Shown: piece after piece, positions 52,051-64,000 of the stretch
Layout: every line of letters starts with the position of its first letter
How positions within the stretch are numbered: position 1 is the first letter of the stretch
Source: Lumbricus terrestris
Taxonomy: Eukaryota; Annelida; Clitellata; Crassiclitellata; Lumbricidae
DNA length: 64,000 nt
NCBI GenBank assembly: GCA_949752735.1
Contig: OX457037.1
Span: 65,097,449 to 65,161,448, forward strand
Direction of reading: 5' to 3'
The notes under the pieces: generated by a model
Told to the model about the DNA's origin: nothing
Databases searched by the model: none
The model's input: the letters and a program-made list of their open reading frames with translations, nothing else
Position numbers and translations under genes: made by a program

Positions 52051-53940
52051 GTTCCTCGAACAAGTGACAATCGACAATACCATAGAATAATCCAGGAATG
52101 AAGCTTACCACTGACTATCCTAATTCCTAACCAGTCCACCACGCAAGCTGATCGGATCTCTAATAAAATATATCTCATGGCATCACCTGTTACCTGCGAA
52201 CGTATTGGCGAACTTTAAGTAATCATCTATGGAGATATTGGATGAAATAACTCCTCGTCTTTTTCAAAGTGCTTATTAGTTGCTCAGCTTGACTGTTGCA
52301 GTGCCTTATATAACACAGGAGACAGACCTACAGAAACAGAATAACCCATTCGATGCGAGTTTCATCTGATAAAGTATATATGCTTTCTTGAGCTTAAAAT
52401 GATTTCATGAAACCACTGATTAAATTTTAGAAAAATTTGAATTTTATAAATATTGCAAACTCTGATGATGAGGTTATTGAATTTTTCAATTAAGCAATAA
52501 TTAGATCTATTACCGTACAAACTCTAGCAAGATATGTGTTTGGTCTTCGCTCTTCTTTTTTATCCTCGTCATTACCCTCTTATCGTACAGGTTCATTTCC
52601 ACAAGTCATCAGCTTTCCTTGTTATTAATCATAATAGGTAATGTTCAGCTAGTAGTTTAGAATCACACACTGATTTTTGGGAGAAGATGTGAACTCTTCC
52701 ATTGCCAATAATGTGGACTTGTGTTGACTTTTGTTAGGCCATTGAACTAACGGAACACCTCTTCGTCTTGTTTAAATGGATCCTGGCTACATCTTCGGAA
52801 ACGTTTCTCAATTCGCTACGACTTGGACATCAAACAAAACAACGACCCTTCGGCTTGTCACAATGAATGTTGTTAATAGCTACTTGCATAGGCGCAATCA
52901 CGTCCTAAAAGTTGGGGGGGACCAAATTAATCACGTCCTAAAAGTTTGAGGGGGACCATAATGATAAAGTCAATGGGACCACTCAAAAGTTGGGTGGTTG
53001 CGCCTATGGCTACTTGTCTTCTCCAACAGTTACAAAACAGTCAACGAACAAGAGTTAAAATCCATCTTTCACTAATTCACCCGGATCAGAACTAATTACA
53101 TTTTAGTAAACAAGAACACCACCTAATAACTTGCAATTTAAAATGCAGTAACAGGATAGACATCTCCACAGCTCTATGAACCAACGATACCTTCAAGTTA
53201 CATTACCTTCAGAGTTGTTCTGTTTTCTGCGGCGAAATTGACATTATTATAAATTTTGTGGCTTTGCTTAGCCTTAGAGTGTAGTGGACTAGTGACCAAA
53301 TATAATGGCATATGTTATCTAACCTTAGCATTATTTTACTATCATAATTATCATCTGCATAGCCGTATGATCATGCTATATCTTTTGTATACTGTTCAAT
53401 TGCTTATTGTGTGCTTTATAAACTAGAAAAGACTGGTTGCTTCCTTGAAAATTAATTTTAACAGAGCACAAAAACGAATGCTATCAAAAGACTTCACGTC
53501 TTAAAACTCATTATTCAGTATTCAACCGCAGGCCATATTAATTTATTTTCGTATCACTGGAATGATTGCAAAAAGATCACGGATCTTTGATTCCTTGTGC
53601 AAAATCGCAATATCTTAGAAGTTGCTAAGTATCCCTAATAATAGGCTATTACATACATGTAAACCTACATGACCGAAGAAGCTAACAAATAGGCTAGCAC
53701 TTGCGCTTAATCTGAAACACTTTATCGAAGAGATCATTTGCATTGAACAATGAACATGCCACATATAGGTTGAGTAGGCCTGCTTGTATTCCTTGAGCAT
53801 TTTGTTTGCACTTTGCATAGTTTAAACAAAAATCCATTGACGCAGAATATATTTCTAATGCGCAAAAATATATGATGACGAAGATTATTATAACACATAT
53901 TTTCATAAAATCTATTTTTATAATACATGTATATAACTTT
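52051..53940. other. 3' flank of unit B2, conserved with copy A
   Basis: Collinear with 25254-27100. No shared reading frame, so likely 3' UTR or flank. Contains the MITE at 52887. Confidence 0.45.
52887..53008. mobile_element. 122-bp P-like MITE with perfect 8-bp target duplication
   Basis: Ends: CATAGGCGCAATCAC and GTGGTTGCGCCTATG. Flanks: gctacttg at 52879-52886 and 53009-53016. Copy A has the empty site (cagctccttgttttacc near 26160). The interior duplicates cacgtcctaaaagtt. Confidence 0.9.
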
Positions 53941-53949
53941 CCGTTCATC

Positions 53950-54390
53950 TCTCTTTGCTTCCACTGTGCGGGCGTGTAGGCCTATGACACGCGAAGGCAT
54001 TTCAAAGAGATTTTGAAAGTCGGACAGAGACACATGGTAGATAGATTGAAGACGTAGAGAGACAGAGATACAGCACGGAGGGAGACAGACATACAGACAG
54101 AAGGCAGTCACACTGATAGCCATCGATATAATTATAAAAACATGAAGAGATCACTGTGGAAATGTAGAATCCTGTGCCATGCAGCCTACATGTATGTGTT
54201 GTGTGTAGGCGTGATAAAAATTGCAATAGCGCGCGTGGCAGATGTAGGCAAATCGCGCTTTTAGTCATGGTCTCATAGGAACTGCAGCCCTAGGCCAATT
54301 TTTAATCTAGACTCCATGGAGGGCGAAGTTCTCCCAGCTCCCAGGAACAACATTTTTCCACCCAGGAAAAATCTTGAGCTGTTGTTAATA
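53950..54390. repeat. segmental duplication block (partner 28890-29310)
   Basis: Collinear with the 3' block of copy A, including ggcagtcacactgatagcca and atcttgagctgttgttaat. Confidence 0.75.
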
Positions 54391-55114
54391 ATGATATTAG
54401 GCTTAATATTTTACTTAATGAAACGCCTGCAAATGCAATGTGCGGTAGGCTACATGTACAAGTTATGCAACAATCTTAATTACCATCAATTTTAACTACT
54501 CACAGAACATACAGCCTGCAATACACGACGCTAATAGCAGCCTACAAAGTATATTCGCCCTACGTGGCTCGATCTTCGTATCTCTCGCTCTACATGCCAG
54601 TGTGTTATCCAATGCGCTACCGGATCTCCCAAGTTAACATGCATAGGGCCTATATGTAGTATATCCCCCCAGAAAATAGTATAGGCAGAATGTTTTTCGC
54701 AAAATGTAAAAGAAACACTAAAATTAGGTCATCAGATATGAAGGCACAGAAAATTTATAATTGTACAATGCTTTTTTCAGAAATTGTAAGAGAAACAATA
54801 AAATAAAAAATGACCGGTGAAAAGATTTAGTCGACGTTGACCATAACAAAGACTCCCAGGTTTTTGCCAATGTCTTGACCAGAAGAAGAACTTTTAAATC
54901 AAAATTAATTTTAAGTGTTAAAGGCAATTCATATTTAAGGAAAATGACCGTAGGCATTATGTCACCAAAATATACAAAACAGAATAAAAGTTATCTTACT
55001 TTTAGCGAGTCCACCCACTGGTTTTGACGATTCAAAATCATAACGAACCACAAAAGGTGTCAAAAATAGATTTTTATTCAGTCACATCTAAATGTTTGCT
55101 ATTAAATAGCCTTG
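54391..55114. other. intergenic, no supported feature
   Basis: AT-rich with no exon signals. A short stretch near 54560 (tcgtatctctcgctctac, gttatccaatgcgctacc) is tRNA-related in look but too weak to call. Confidence 0.35.
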
Positions 55115-55472
55115 ATGTTGTCCAAAGACTCAACCTTTTCACGGGCGTTTCGCGCAGGGAGCAGGGGGCACATCGAGAGAAGCTTTTAGATCAATCCCTC
55201 AATACAATACAGCGAATCATAAAGTTAGATGAGACAAGTGAATTCACGTGAATCGAATGGTCTGATCTACTGTTAGGTGAACCTTTCCCAGACACCAAAA
55301 GATGAAATGGAGCGTGAACTCGATGATATTTTATTAAAAAATAAACTTGTTCAACGGCGTGTGACTTCAGTCGAAATACATTTGCAAACATCCTCTCGTT
55401 GGAAGTTTGCCTAACACCACTTCATGTCTGCATGTCATGTGCGTGTTCGTGTGCGTGTTCGTGTGGGTGCGT

Positions 55473-55513
<41 letters not shown>

Positions 55514-56064
55514 CTCTTCAGCCGCATTTTCATGCCAGCATGTCATTGTGTGCTTGTGTGGGTGCGTCTTCAGTCATATTTTGATGTCGTCTGCAACACA
55601 ACGCATACAAAAGACTCTTCAATTTGAAATGGAGTCGTTTGCTATATTTAAACTTGCATAACACTGTGCAGGTTAGTTAGTCTTTAGACCTACACCCATT
55701 TTTATGTTCAGGTAGGCCTATACACGCAAATACTGTATTATGTCTTTGCACGGATGATAAACAGAAGCTATAATCCGCAATTCAAAGCAGCATGTGGTGG
55801 TTAAGGATCTAACCTGATCAATTCGTTTTAAAATGATCAAGGCCGAGGTCCAACAAAGCGGTCCCTAGAGAAAAACCGTTTGCATTTTTATTTTATAAGT
55901 CTTTGACCAGGAGACGATCGAGGTGGCCTTCATTTCAATAGCAACTCAAACAACACTTGCTGGAGTTTTGCTTACTAACGGCGTTCGTTAAAACTTGATG
56001 GACATGCTTAGTAAATACTAACTGTTGTATTAAGGATAAGCCGGGATTAAGCACGATCATACTT
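55115..56064 (+). repeat. segmental duplication block, copy 2, upstream of gene copy C
   Basis: Collinear with 640-1514, with a longer (gt)n run at 55480-55511. It is interrupted at its 3' end by a (cata)n array, where copy 1 reads straight on. Confidence 0.75.
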
Positions 56065-56460
56065 GCATACATACATACATGCATATATACATGCATGCAT
56101 ATGATAGTGCGTACATGCACACGTACATACATACATACATACATACATACATACATACATACATACATACATACATACATACATACATACATACATACAT
56201 ACATACATACATACATACATACATACATACATACATACATACATACATACATACATACATACATACATACATACATAGATACATACATACATACATACAT
56301 ACATACATACATAGTATATTACATACATACATACATACATACATTCATACATACATACATACATACATACATACATACATACATACATACATACATACAT
56401 ACATACATACATACATGCATACATACATACATACACACACATGCATACATACATACATAT
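56065..56460. repeat. (cata)n microsatellite, left border of GC-rich island
   Basis: About 95 units with few interruptions. The matching array, in the same orientation, lies at 60963-61340. Confidence 0.97.
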
Positions 56461-59400
56461 GAAACGCTCACCGGTCCGCTCGCGGGCAACACGGTGCCTT
56501 GCCTCGTAATCTGACCCATCGGTCATCTCTTCTACTCGCATCTGTGCCACCGGAGAAGAACGTCTCGGCAAAGAGGCTCGGAACAAGGTGTATAGCTCTG
56601 TAGCGTCGGATCCTGATGCTGCCCCGCCCGCGGTCACCTTGGGGGTAACATCCCGAGCTCCAGGATGGCCAATCCTCGAAACAGGGTTCACTCTTCGGGC
56701 AGAGGTCCCTCGCTTAGAGCTCCTTTTCGCGACTGCCAACTTCGCTTTCTCTTCCGCATGATCTGTTCTCTTTCGCACCATGCTACACCGAGCCCCCGAC
56801 GCGCCGTCACTTCTAACAGGTAATACCTGGCGCTGCCATGAGGTCGGCCAAAGAAGGCGACACCAACTCCACTCTAGGGGATTCAACCCTACTCTGTACT
56901 GAGACACTACCATTGTCCTTTGTCCGCAACAGGACAGTCAAATTCTTCGTATATGTTTTTCTGGTACCAGGCCTTTAGGGAGACCACCCGTATAGTTTGC
57001 TGGGAGGCGAAACTATTATACAATTCGCGCAACAGCGAAGTTAACCGTAACCAGGAATACGGCGCTTGCCAGGCGCTCGCGTACTTGTTTCTCACTCAGT
57101 CCCGCGCTATCCCACCGGGAAGGCGCACGCTCGTACTCGGAACTGTCGACTCTTTCGCCGCAACAGGCGTCAACGGTAACTGACTTTTGAATCGCTTCTG
57201 GGCCGCGTTTACTGTCCACAGACCAGCATCGCTCCCGTATAGGGGGCTTAAAAATTAGCTAAGGGATACACAACTTCCTTAACTAAATTAACTTATGACT
57301 TATGGAACCGGGACACGCTGCGTAAACTACAGGGAGCTGTTAGGGCAGCTACGTTTAACCCTAACTTTGCGACTACGAATTCCTCGACCTGGCGGGGAAA
57401 ACCGTAGTTTCGGCGAAGTAAAGCTTGTCGAGCCTTCACCGTTTAATCCACCAAGGATATTCTCTCACTCACGTAACAGTCGCGATCGTCTTGGTGCACT
57501 GAGAAGATTGCCACCAAGATCGATCAGATCGGACAAGGACGGACAAAGGTACGTAACACAAGGGAAATACACGGGCGACGGCCAATGAATCGCTTTCCGA
57601 AGCCCTTCCCAAGGAACAGGTAACACACTTACACGTATACAAGATAGAACTCGGCGTGACGTTCAATCTGACACCAACTTTGTTATAATCGGCCCACAGG
57701 CACCAAAGATACACTCTCTCGACCGATACGCTTTCGGCCTTGACTGGACTTCAACCAACACGTACAAATACAGCCGGTATGGCTAAGCGAACACTCACGA
57801 CCCTGCTACTCGGTCGACGCAAAGACCAGTAGGTGAAAGTAAAGATATTCAAAAGAGCCAAGTTTACACTTTCATACAATCGCGAACGTATGGAGTCGCG
57901 GGTCTCCAACACAGACCTGTACGGGGACGGTCGCTCGCTAGGGCGGCGCCGTTGGCCGTACGCACGTTTTTTCCTTAACGTACGGTTAGCGAAAGACCGG
58001 AAAGAACTCTTTGCGGGTTTATATCGTCGGAACCTTCACTCACTCACGTTCACTCTCAACAGGTAAAACGTTCGTGCAGACCAGACGAACAGTTTGACAC
58101 CAAGTTTACGTAAATCGGACCAGGATTGACAAAGTTGTCCGGTAAACTTCGACCGTTCTCGGTCGGTCGCTCGGTAGCACGGTAGCAGGCCGCGATGAGC
58201 TTTGCGAACCTCTACTGATTTACTGAGAGCCCACAGCTACTATCTCTCGGAAGGCACGGGTGTACCTAGGCAGGACGAACAATCTGACACCAAGATTGAA
58301 AGGATCGGACCAAAACTGACACAATTTTCCCGTCGCCCGAAAGCCCGTTGCGCGGCAATCGGCGAAGAATTCGCTACCGTTGCTGGCCTGTACTCGCTAG
58401 GCGAAGGCCGGGGGAAAACAAGTTTGCGCGCTTCTACCGTTGAAGCCGTAACCGTCACTGACTAACTCTTCACAGGTAAAGTAGTCTCCTCGTCGAGACG
58501 AACAATAGGACACCAAGATTGAACGAATCGGACGACAGATGGCAAAGTTTCTCGGAGACCGGGACGTTCGCTGTCGGCCTTCGCGGCGTCGGGCGAAAGA
58601 TCAAGAAAATCGGCTAAGTCCTTTTCACGCGCGAGGCGCTTCCTCCAGACTATACCGTCGAAACCGTAACAGATGCTGACAAACCCTTAACAGGAGATGT
58701 CTTCTACTCGTCGAGATGAACTAGATTGTCGCTTAGTTCAAAACGATCCGACCACAGGATACAAAGTTATTCACGTTGACACTTTTATTGGCGGCCGGTC
58801 TCTTCGGCGGCAAGGGAAATGGCTACCTAACGAGAGTCACAGTTACTCCCGCGAGATACCGGACAGATTCACTCTTTCGGCTCTAACTCTCGAACGCGAC
58901 GAGCTAGACCAGTTCTCTCAACACTTTCACGGGCAAATCGTATGCGCTGCACGATCCGATGCAGGTTTCAAGACGATCAGGTAAGTTTTCACCGAGTACG
59001 GCACTCACGGACACTAGGACCTGGAGTCGATGTCCCTGCGGGAGCTGAACCGACCTCCGACCGAAGAGTCCAAGTACACAAAATATGGCAACACTGTATT
59101 TCACTCGCACGTATATTTGGAACCAGGTTTATTGCTTTCAAAGTACCACTGAATCCGAATTCACAGTCGAGGTCACCAGGTTTCACGACCAAGCTGGAAT
59201 GACGAAATATTCACTGGCGCACGAGGCGTCGATCGTCCGGGCAGCGCCCGCGACACTGTATGACGGCACGTCCGGGGCGGACGGTGTCCGAATGAAATGC
59301 GCTAGCCGGTGTGGAAGCTTTTAATGCAGTCCAGACCTGGGCTGAAGTGTCTCTGTTGCGGGTTTCACCCTAACCTTGGTAAATTAACCGCACTCGCGGC

Positions 59401-60960
59401 GAGGCGCTCGCTGGCGTGGCCGAGGTCCGTAGGGGGCTGAATCCTACGAGACCGGACCCGTCGCTCCGCAGCAGATGCTGGGTCGAAATGTATACGCTAT
59501 ATTATATTATCCAGACGCCTTGTCTTATCGACATTCGATGGACACCAACGAGGAGTCGTAAGGTTGGTAACACAAAGGCCGAAGTCTGGGCTCTCCCGGC
59601 GCGGCGGTTAGCTCGGTCGAGGCTTCACCCCAATGGAAAAGTCATTTGTCACAAGAGGAAAGAAATTCGTATATGGCCAAGGGCCAAGAAGTCTTATTTC
59701 CTCGATCTCGCCTGGCGGCAAGATATATAGTACTGGCAACGGGTAACTCAAGTTTAACATACGAGGCCTTACCGCTTATCTACGGTTGCGCGCTCGCCTA
59801 GGCCGGCCGTGCAGATTATCCGACGCGGGCCGCCAAGGGTGACAATTCCAGTGCTGTGTCACACGGATGCGAAAAGAGCCACTGCCCTTTCCGGGTACAC
59901 CAAGGATTAGTGCACTAACGATACCCACAGCGTTCTCGATGCGTAGCCTTCGTTATGAACTGTATGATGCTGACGGGCTCGTGACGGATAGGGTGCCTAG
60001 GCCTATACGACGCCGGAGCCTCGATCAGGTGCGGTAAAACTGCTTTCTTTTACGTTGCAAGCACTCAACGGGTCTGATCTTCAACACGGCCTAAATGCCA
60101 GGAGACAGTTACAAGTAAGACGGGATGAGCCACCACCAACTCTCCCTGGCGCGTCGAAGCGGGGCGATGCCCAGTCGGCCGCCGTTCGATCGTCACCGCA
60201 GGTAACGTTTAACCTCCGCGGGTGCGGATTCGCTCCGGATACAATATTTCTCGTCAAATTCACCAGAAACCGTTTGGACACCAACAAACCAACGTAGCAA
60301 TGTCAATTCAACGTGCCAGGACTGCGTAGAGAGCAATGAGAAGAACAGAGTTGAAACTCATTGCCCATGGAGTAATCGCCATTACTCCACATATATAGCA
60401 GAGCACCGTGTGGCAGGCTTTATTCCACCGGAATATCGCTGTCTGCACACTATACTTTGGCTTGAAAACAACAATCGGTCTTCCGTATAGAAAAACCGTT
60501 GTTAATTCGCCAAAAATCCATTTATTGTCGGATCGTCACCGGGTTTCTTTCTATCGCTTCCCAAACGACTTCTCCGTAACTTACGCCTTAAATTTAAGTT
60601 ATAGGACCTACCTAAAATTATTTATCGAATTATTCCTAAACCTAGTTTTGCCTATACAAGGGTTTGAGACGCGGTTTGGCTGTGTTAGACCTCGCCGTCG
60701 CTCTCGTCTGCTTCCAGCTAAGTTCTGCAGACACTAAACTGTCGGTCGCGCTTTATAGCGCAGTGGTCGCGCTTTAATAGCGCATATTTTTGTAGCGCAT
60801 TTCTGCTAGGGGAAATTATGCCTTACCTAAATTGGGTCTACATATACGGTTTGGCTGCTTTAGGAGCGTAACCGTTGCTCCGGCCTTGTTTCCAGCTCAG
60901 TTTAACAAGGCAGCCGATCGGTGTTTCTCGTAACGAACATTGTCTTGTGGCTGAAACGCC
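56461..60960 (-). mobile_element. GC-rich, CpG-rich island with diverged ~200-bp tandem repeats; possible retroelement
   Basis: Base composition differs sharply from the flanks (clearly GC- and CpG-rich by eye). From about 57540 to 59000 a unit of roughly 190-225 bp recurs, with motifs such as tgacaccaagattga and aacaggta. A minus-strand frame of about 150 codons (56913-56460) encodes a basic Ala/Arg/Ser-rich segment (EEKAKLAVAKRSSKRGTSAR) and runs into the microsatellite. Repeats upstream of an ORF resemble a retroelement 5' region, but I recognise no domain. It is bracketed by (cata)n on both sides, consistent with insertion into a microsatellite. Confidence 0.45.
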
Positions 60961-61345
60961 ACACATACATACATACATACATACATACATACATACATAC
61001 ATGCATACATACATACATACATACATGTATACATACATACATACATGCATACATGCATACATACTTACATACACACATACATAAATACATACATACATAC
61101 ATACATCCACAGATAATACATGCATACATACATTGATAAATACATACAAATGTCATACATACATACAATGATACAAGCATACATGCATACATACATACAT
61201 ACATACATATACACATACATATATACTTACATGCATACTTACATGCATATATACATGCATGCATAGTGCATACATGCACACGTACATACATACGTGCATG
61301 CACGCTTGCATACATATATTCACGCATACTTACTGGCGTACTTGC
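60961..61345. repeat. (cata)n microsatellite, right border of GC-rich island
   Basis: Interrupted cata array with gcata and ctta variants. It follows aaacgccacac, the border of the island. Confidence 0.95.
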
Positions 61346-61869
61346 AGACATGCATATACATTGTAATCGCAAGCGTAAGTCACAATTTCTAAAGCGTTAC
61401 TCCATTCCTACTTAACTACATACAATGCCGTACATTATAGACATAGGTCTACATGCACATGCGCGCCCACATACACTTATACAAATAATTATATAGGCGC
61501 ACATAAATACGACATGCAAAAAAACCAAAATATTAAAGAACTGATGAAATAACTAGGCAAATGTTTACCCTATTAAAAATTCTGAATTCTTTAATTTCAC
61601 AAAGAAATTAAAGTGGGTGTCAGACTGTCACAGTCAACCCAACCGACAGCGTTTTTACTTTGCGTCTTAGAACACGGTAAGCGCATTAAAAAGTTGACTC
61701 GCATAATAAACACAAGAATTTCTCTGTTTACCTTTAAAGGTTTGGATCATCTCTTAGCTTGAAATATTAAGCAGCGCCATGATCTTCATTTTTTAACAAA
61801 GCAGCTCTTCTGCTCTTGCTATACCCGTACCATTAACAGAACCACCGCTGCTGGTCACTGCGAAAGCAT

Positions 61870-61878
61870 TATATATAG
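61870..61878 (+). promoter_or_regulatory. TATA-like box of gene copy C
   Basis: tatatatag lies about 30 bases before agtagcgtcagatcgcag, collinear with copies A and B. Confidence 0.6.
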
Positions 61879-61899
61879 CGCATGAACAAGAGCAGTAGC

Positions 61900-62038
61900 G
61901 TCAGATCGCAGATTTCAGTCGCCTGCTGAAGACTGAAGAGCAGGCTGATCGAAGTGGTTGTCTCTGCATCTTTACTACAGCGTTTTGCAACACAAGAGAA
62001 AGGCATAAGAGGCAGGCTCACTGGGTTCTACATTCGAA
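61900..62038 (+). other. 5' UTR exon 1, gene copy C
   Basis: Collinear with the exon 1 of A and B. It ends tcgaa|gtaagt. The 5' end is approximate. Confidence 0.55.
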
Positions 62039-62867
62039 GTAAGTTACATCTTCGCTTGATACTTAATTCGGTTTCATCAGCTTGAAACGGTCTCAATTGA
62101 ATATCTAAAAATTTCCGCACAAGTGTTGGCATTATAAATCGGGGCTAATCATATCACAATGCCTGCCATAGGCTTGAACAATGTGGTTAAAACATATTGT
62201 CGAACAGACTACTTGAAGATCTCGGTTCCACTAACGCCCATCCGGACTCAACTCTAATTTAATGTGATCATCGCCTGACATTGACGGATGGATGTCCTGG
62301 AAGAATAGCTTTTCGAATTATTGCAGTGGAGGCAATTTTTCCAGGATCTATGATGGTCTGCGTTGTTAATAATGTTCGACGACCAATGCTTCTCGATTCA
62401 AAGACGCGGCTTTGAGATTCTCTTCAGTCCGAACTTGTTGTTCGATATGTTGCCTTGTTCAATTTTCCCCCACGGCTCTACATTTATGGTTGAACAACTT
62501 CATTTGCTACCTCTCTCGCACGCATTCAATTTAAAATTAACTGAAATGGTAGGCCTATAGGCCTACATGCATCTTCCTGAAATTTTGACTGTAGCAATTT
62601 CTTTCGCCATAAAATTCTCCTTTCTCTCGAGGTTTCTTGCACTGCAAGCGCTTCTGAAAGGCTCAAGCCGTGAGAAGCGCTTTATTAAATTAATAGATGA
62701 TCATATGCAATGCAATACATACATGCCTGCGTGCATACATAGCTTACATACATGCATACAATGTCATGTCTATTGTCTACGTCATCGCTATCTAACAACG
62801 AAAGTCGTCATGATTCTGTTGCATACACTAATATGAGCCAATGTTGAATGTGACAGCGCTAGCCATG

Positions 62868-63176
62868 CAGGGGCAAATCCAGGGGGCAAATCCGGCCATG
62901 ACCCCATTGAAAAATGTCCATAGAACGTGTCCCTCCCCCATTAGGTTTCAACAAGCTTTCAACAGTAAGTTTCAACGGTATATTTTCTAGACAATACGGC
63001 TAAATGACTAAAAAAGGTCATCAATTTTTGGCAGGGATAATGGTATATGTGTTTCAAGGCAAGTTGGACCAAATGGCTAAACAAGACATCAGTTTTTTCG
63101 GGCGAAAGATCAACCAATTTTTCCAAAAAATTTGGCCTCCTTCGAAAATTTCTATTTCCGCCCCTGTATTACCCTG
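62868..63176. mobile_element. hAT-like MITE with perfect 8-bp target duplication and empty site in copy B
   Basis: Left end CAGGGGCAAATCCAGG; right end, inverted, CAGGGTAATACAGGGGCGG. Flanks: tagccatg at 62860-62867 and 63177-63184. Copy B shows the uninterrupted site gctagccatgcgagc at 34411. It lies in intron 1 of copy C and is 309 bp long. Confidence 0.9.
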
Positions 63177-63579
63177 TAGCCATGCGAGCTAAACAACTAC
63201 GCTCATTAATCAGTTATCAAATCGGATTTATTTTTAAAAATTCGCTGTTTTCAACAATGTGCTAGCCTACAAATAACTGCACGAACCAGTAATAAGTAGG
63301 ACAATGGTTCACACTGTAATACATTAGAATATTGTTCTCAGAAATAAGGACTGTGAGCCAGTTATATTATTCATCAACCACTAAGCAGTCACAGCACAGG
63401 TGATGTTACATTGGGTGACTGGAGAGCAACAAGCCCACCAAATGGACAAGTCCCGCTAAGAGGGGAGCCTATTTGGCTTGAAAAAGTTGAAGTTATAAGT
63501 CATCAAAGTTGTTGCATTTCTACAGGCCCAGTGGCCCACCCTGTACATGTATAAACCTACGATGGGCATTTTGTTTCAG

Positions 63580-63707
63580 ACTCAGCAGAATAGAAGTGGA
63601 TCGTAAAAGACAGAAAATGTCTGTGCCTACGTCTCTTCATCTGTTGACCTGTGCAGCTGTTCTACTCGGGTTGTTATCCGTATGCGGCGCTCAGACTGTT
63701 GGTTACA
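63580..63707 (+). CDS. signal-peptide exon, gene copy C (gene runs off the window)
   Basis: Acceptor ttgtttcag; start codon 63617. It encodes MSVPTSLHLLTCAAVLLGLL then SVCGAQTVGY, 30 residues, one more than A and B. Phase-1 donor aca|gtaagt. The downstream CUB exons must lie beyond 64000. Confidence 0.8.
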
Positions 63708-63775
63708 GTAAGTTCGACACTATAGACCTACTCATGCTTTGTCTTTTACTGCTAACACTACCTCTTTCCCTGCAG

Positions 63776-63880
63776 GTCGTCCAGAAATGCCTGAAGAATG
63801 AAACGCTGCGAAGGATTGAGTTCGCAGTGCTTCGGGACGGAGACGAGCATGATAATTATTATGAAGTCCTGAACTGGTAA
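63776..63880 (+). pseudogene. optional third exon of copy C, frame-shifted after splicing
   Basis: Acceptor ccctgcag. Phase-1 joining gives SRPEMPEE and a stop, because four bases are inserted relative to copy A. The homologous frame (NETLRRIEFAVLRDGDEHDN, YYEVLNW) is open but would need phase 0. Read without splicing, the frame is open from the signal exon through the 68-base intron to 63880. Confidence 0.5.
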
Positions 63881-64000
63881 ATCCTCAGGGTGGACTGGTA
63901 GCAGTCAGAAGGTGCAAAATGCAAGACTGACCAATTGCTTTTTTAAAATAGAAAACCAAATCGAATGCGAACTCCTCAAATTCATATAGCAATAGGCTAG

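Noticed and set aside
58202..59324. Several 70-100-residue ORFs in the GC-rich island
   Set aside because: High GC lowers stop density; the ORFs fall on different frames of the same degenerate tandem repeat without conserved protein sequence.

Overview
This is a non-coding-rich eukaryotic (metazoan) window. It shows GT-AG and GC-AG introns, tRNA-derived SINEs, LINE tails, DNA-transposon MITEs, a Helitron and long tetranucleotide microsatellites. The palindrome TAGGCCTA and its half-sites occur very often. A marine invertebrate fits this best, but I cannot name the species or phylum from sequence alone.

The only host genes I can support belong to one tandemly duplicated family of multi-exon, secreted, modular proteins on the + strand. 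The building blocks are: a non-coding first exon behind a TATA-like box; an exon with a signal peptide; CUB domains split over three exons (a, a short middle exon b, and c); a small exon d with eight cysteines in the pattern CX3CX10CXCX14CX3CX6CXC, usually followed by a Thr/Ser-rich mucin-like linker; and a terminal Ly6/uPAR-like (three-finger) domain in two exons. Every module boundary I could read is phase 1, so modules can be gained, lost or skipped without breaking the frame.

Layout. Copy A (promoter about 2611, start codon 4018, last stop 25253) reads signal peptide, then four CUB plus 8-Cys cassettes, then Ly6. Copy B (promoter about 32710, start codon 35004) reads signal peptide, two cassettes and Ly6 (stop 45650). 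It is followed by a fused partial unit B2 (orphan Thr linker, one cassette, Ly6, stop 52050) with no promoter or signal exon of its own. Copy C (promoter about 61870, start codon 63617) runs off the window. Segmental duplication is also visible outside exons: 640-1514 matches 55115-56064, and 28890-29310 matches 53950-54390.

The rest is transposon-derived. Paralogous copies act as empty-site controls, so several insertions can be delimited to the base with 8-bp target duplications: 21378-21858, 22330-23888 (a three-level nest), 30004-31176, 33025-34178, 46612-46950, 52887-53008 and 62868-63176. There are also a Helitron (31268-32030), LINE 3' ends (RTE-like and L2/CR1-like), a dead mariner transposase tail, a gag-like ORF with a possible LTR on the minus strand (13194-14841), and a GC-rich 4.5-kb island (56460-60960) bracketed by (CATA)n.

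Notable signals are conserved GC-AG introns with a GC-to-GT switch between paralogs, a recombination breakpoint inside the Thr-linker exon, and a stop codon embedded in a perfect splice donor at the end of every Ly6 copy.
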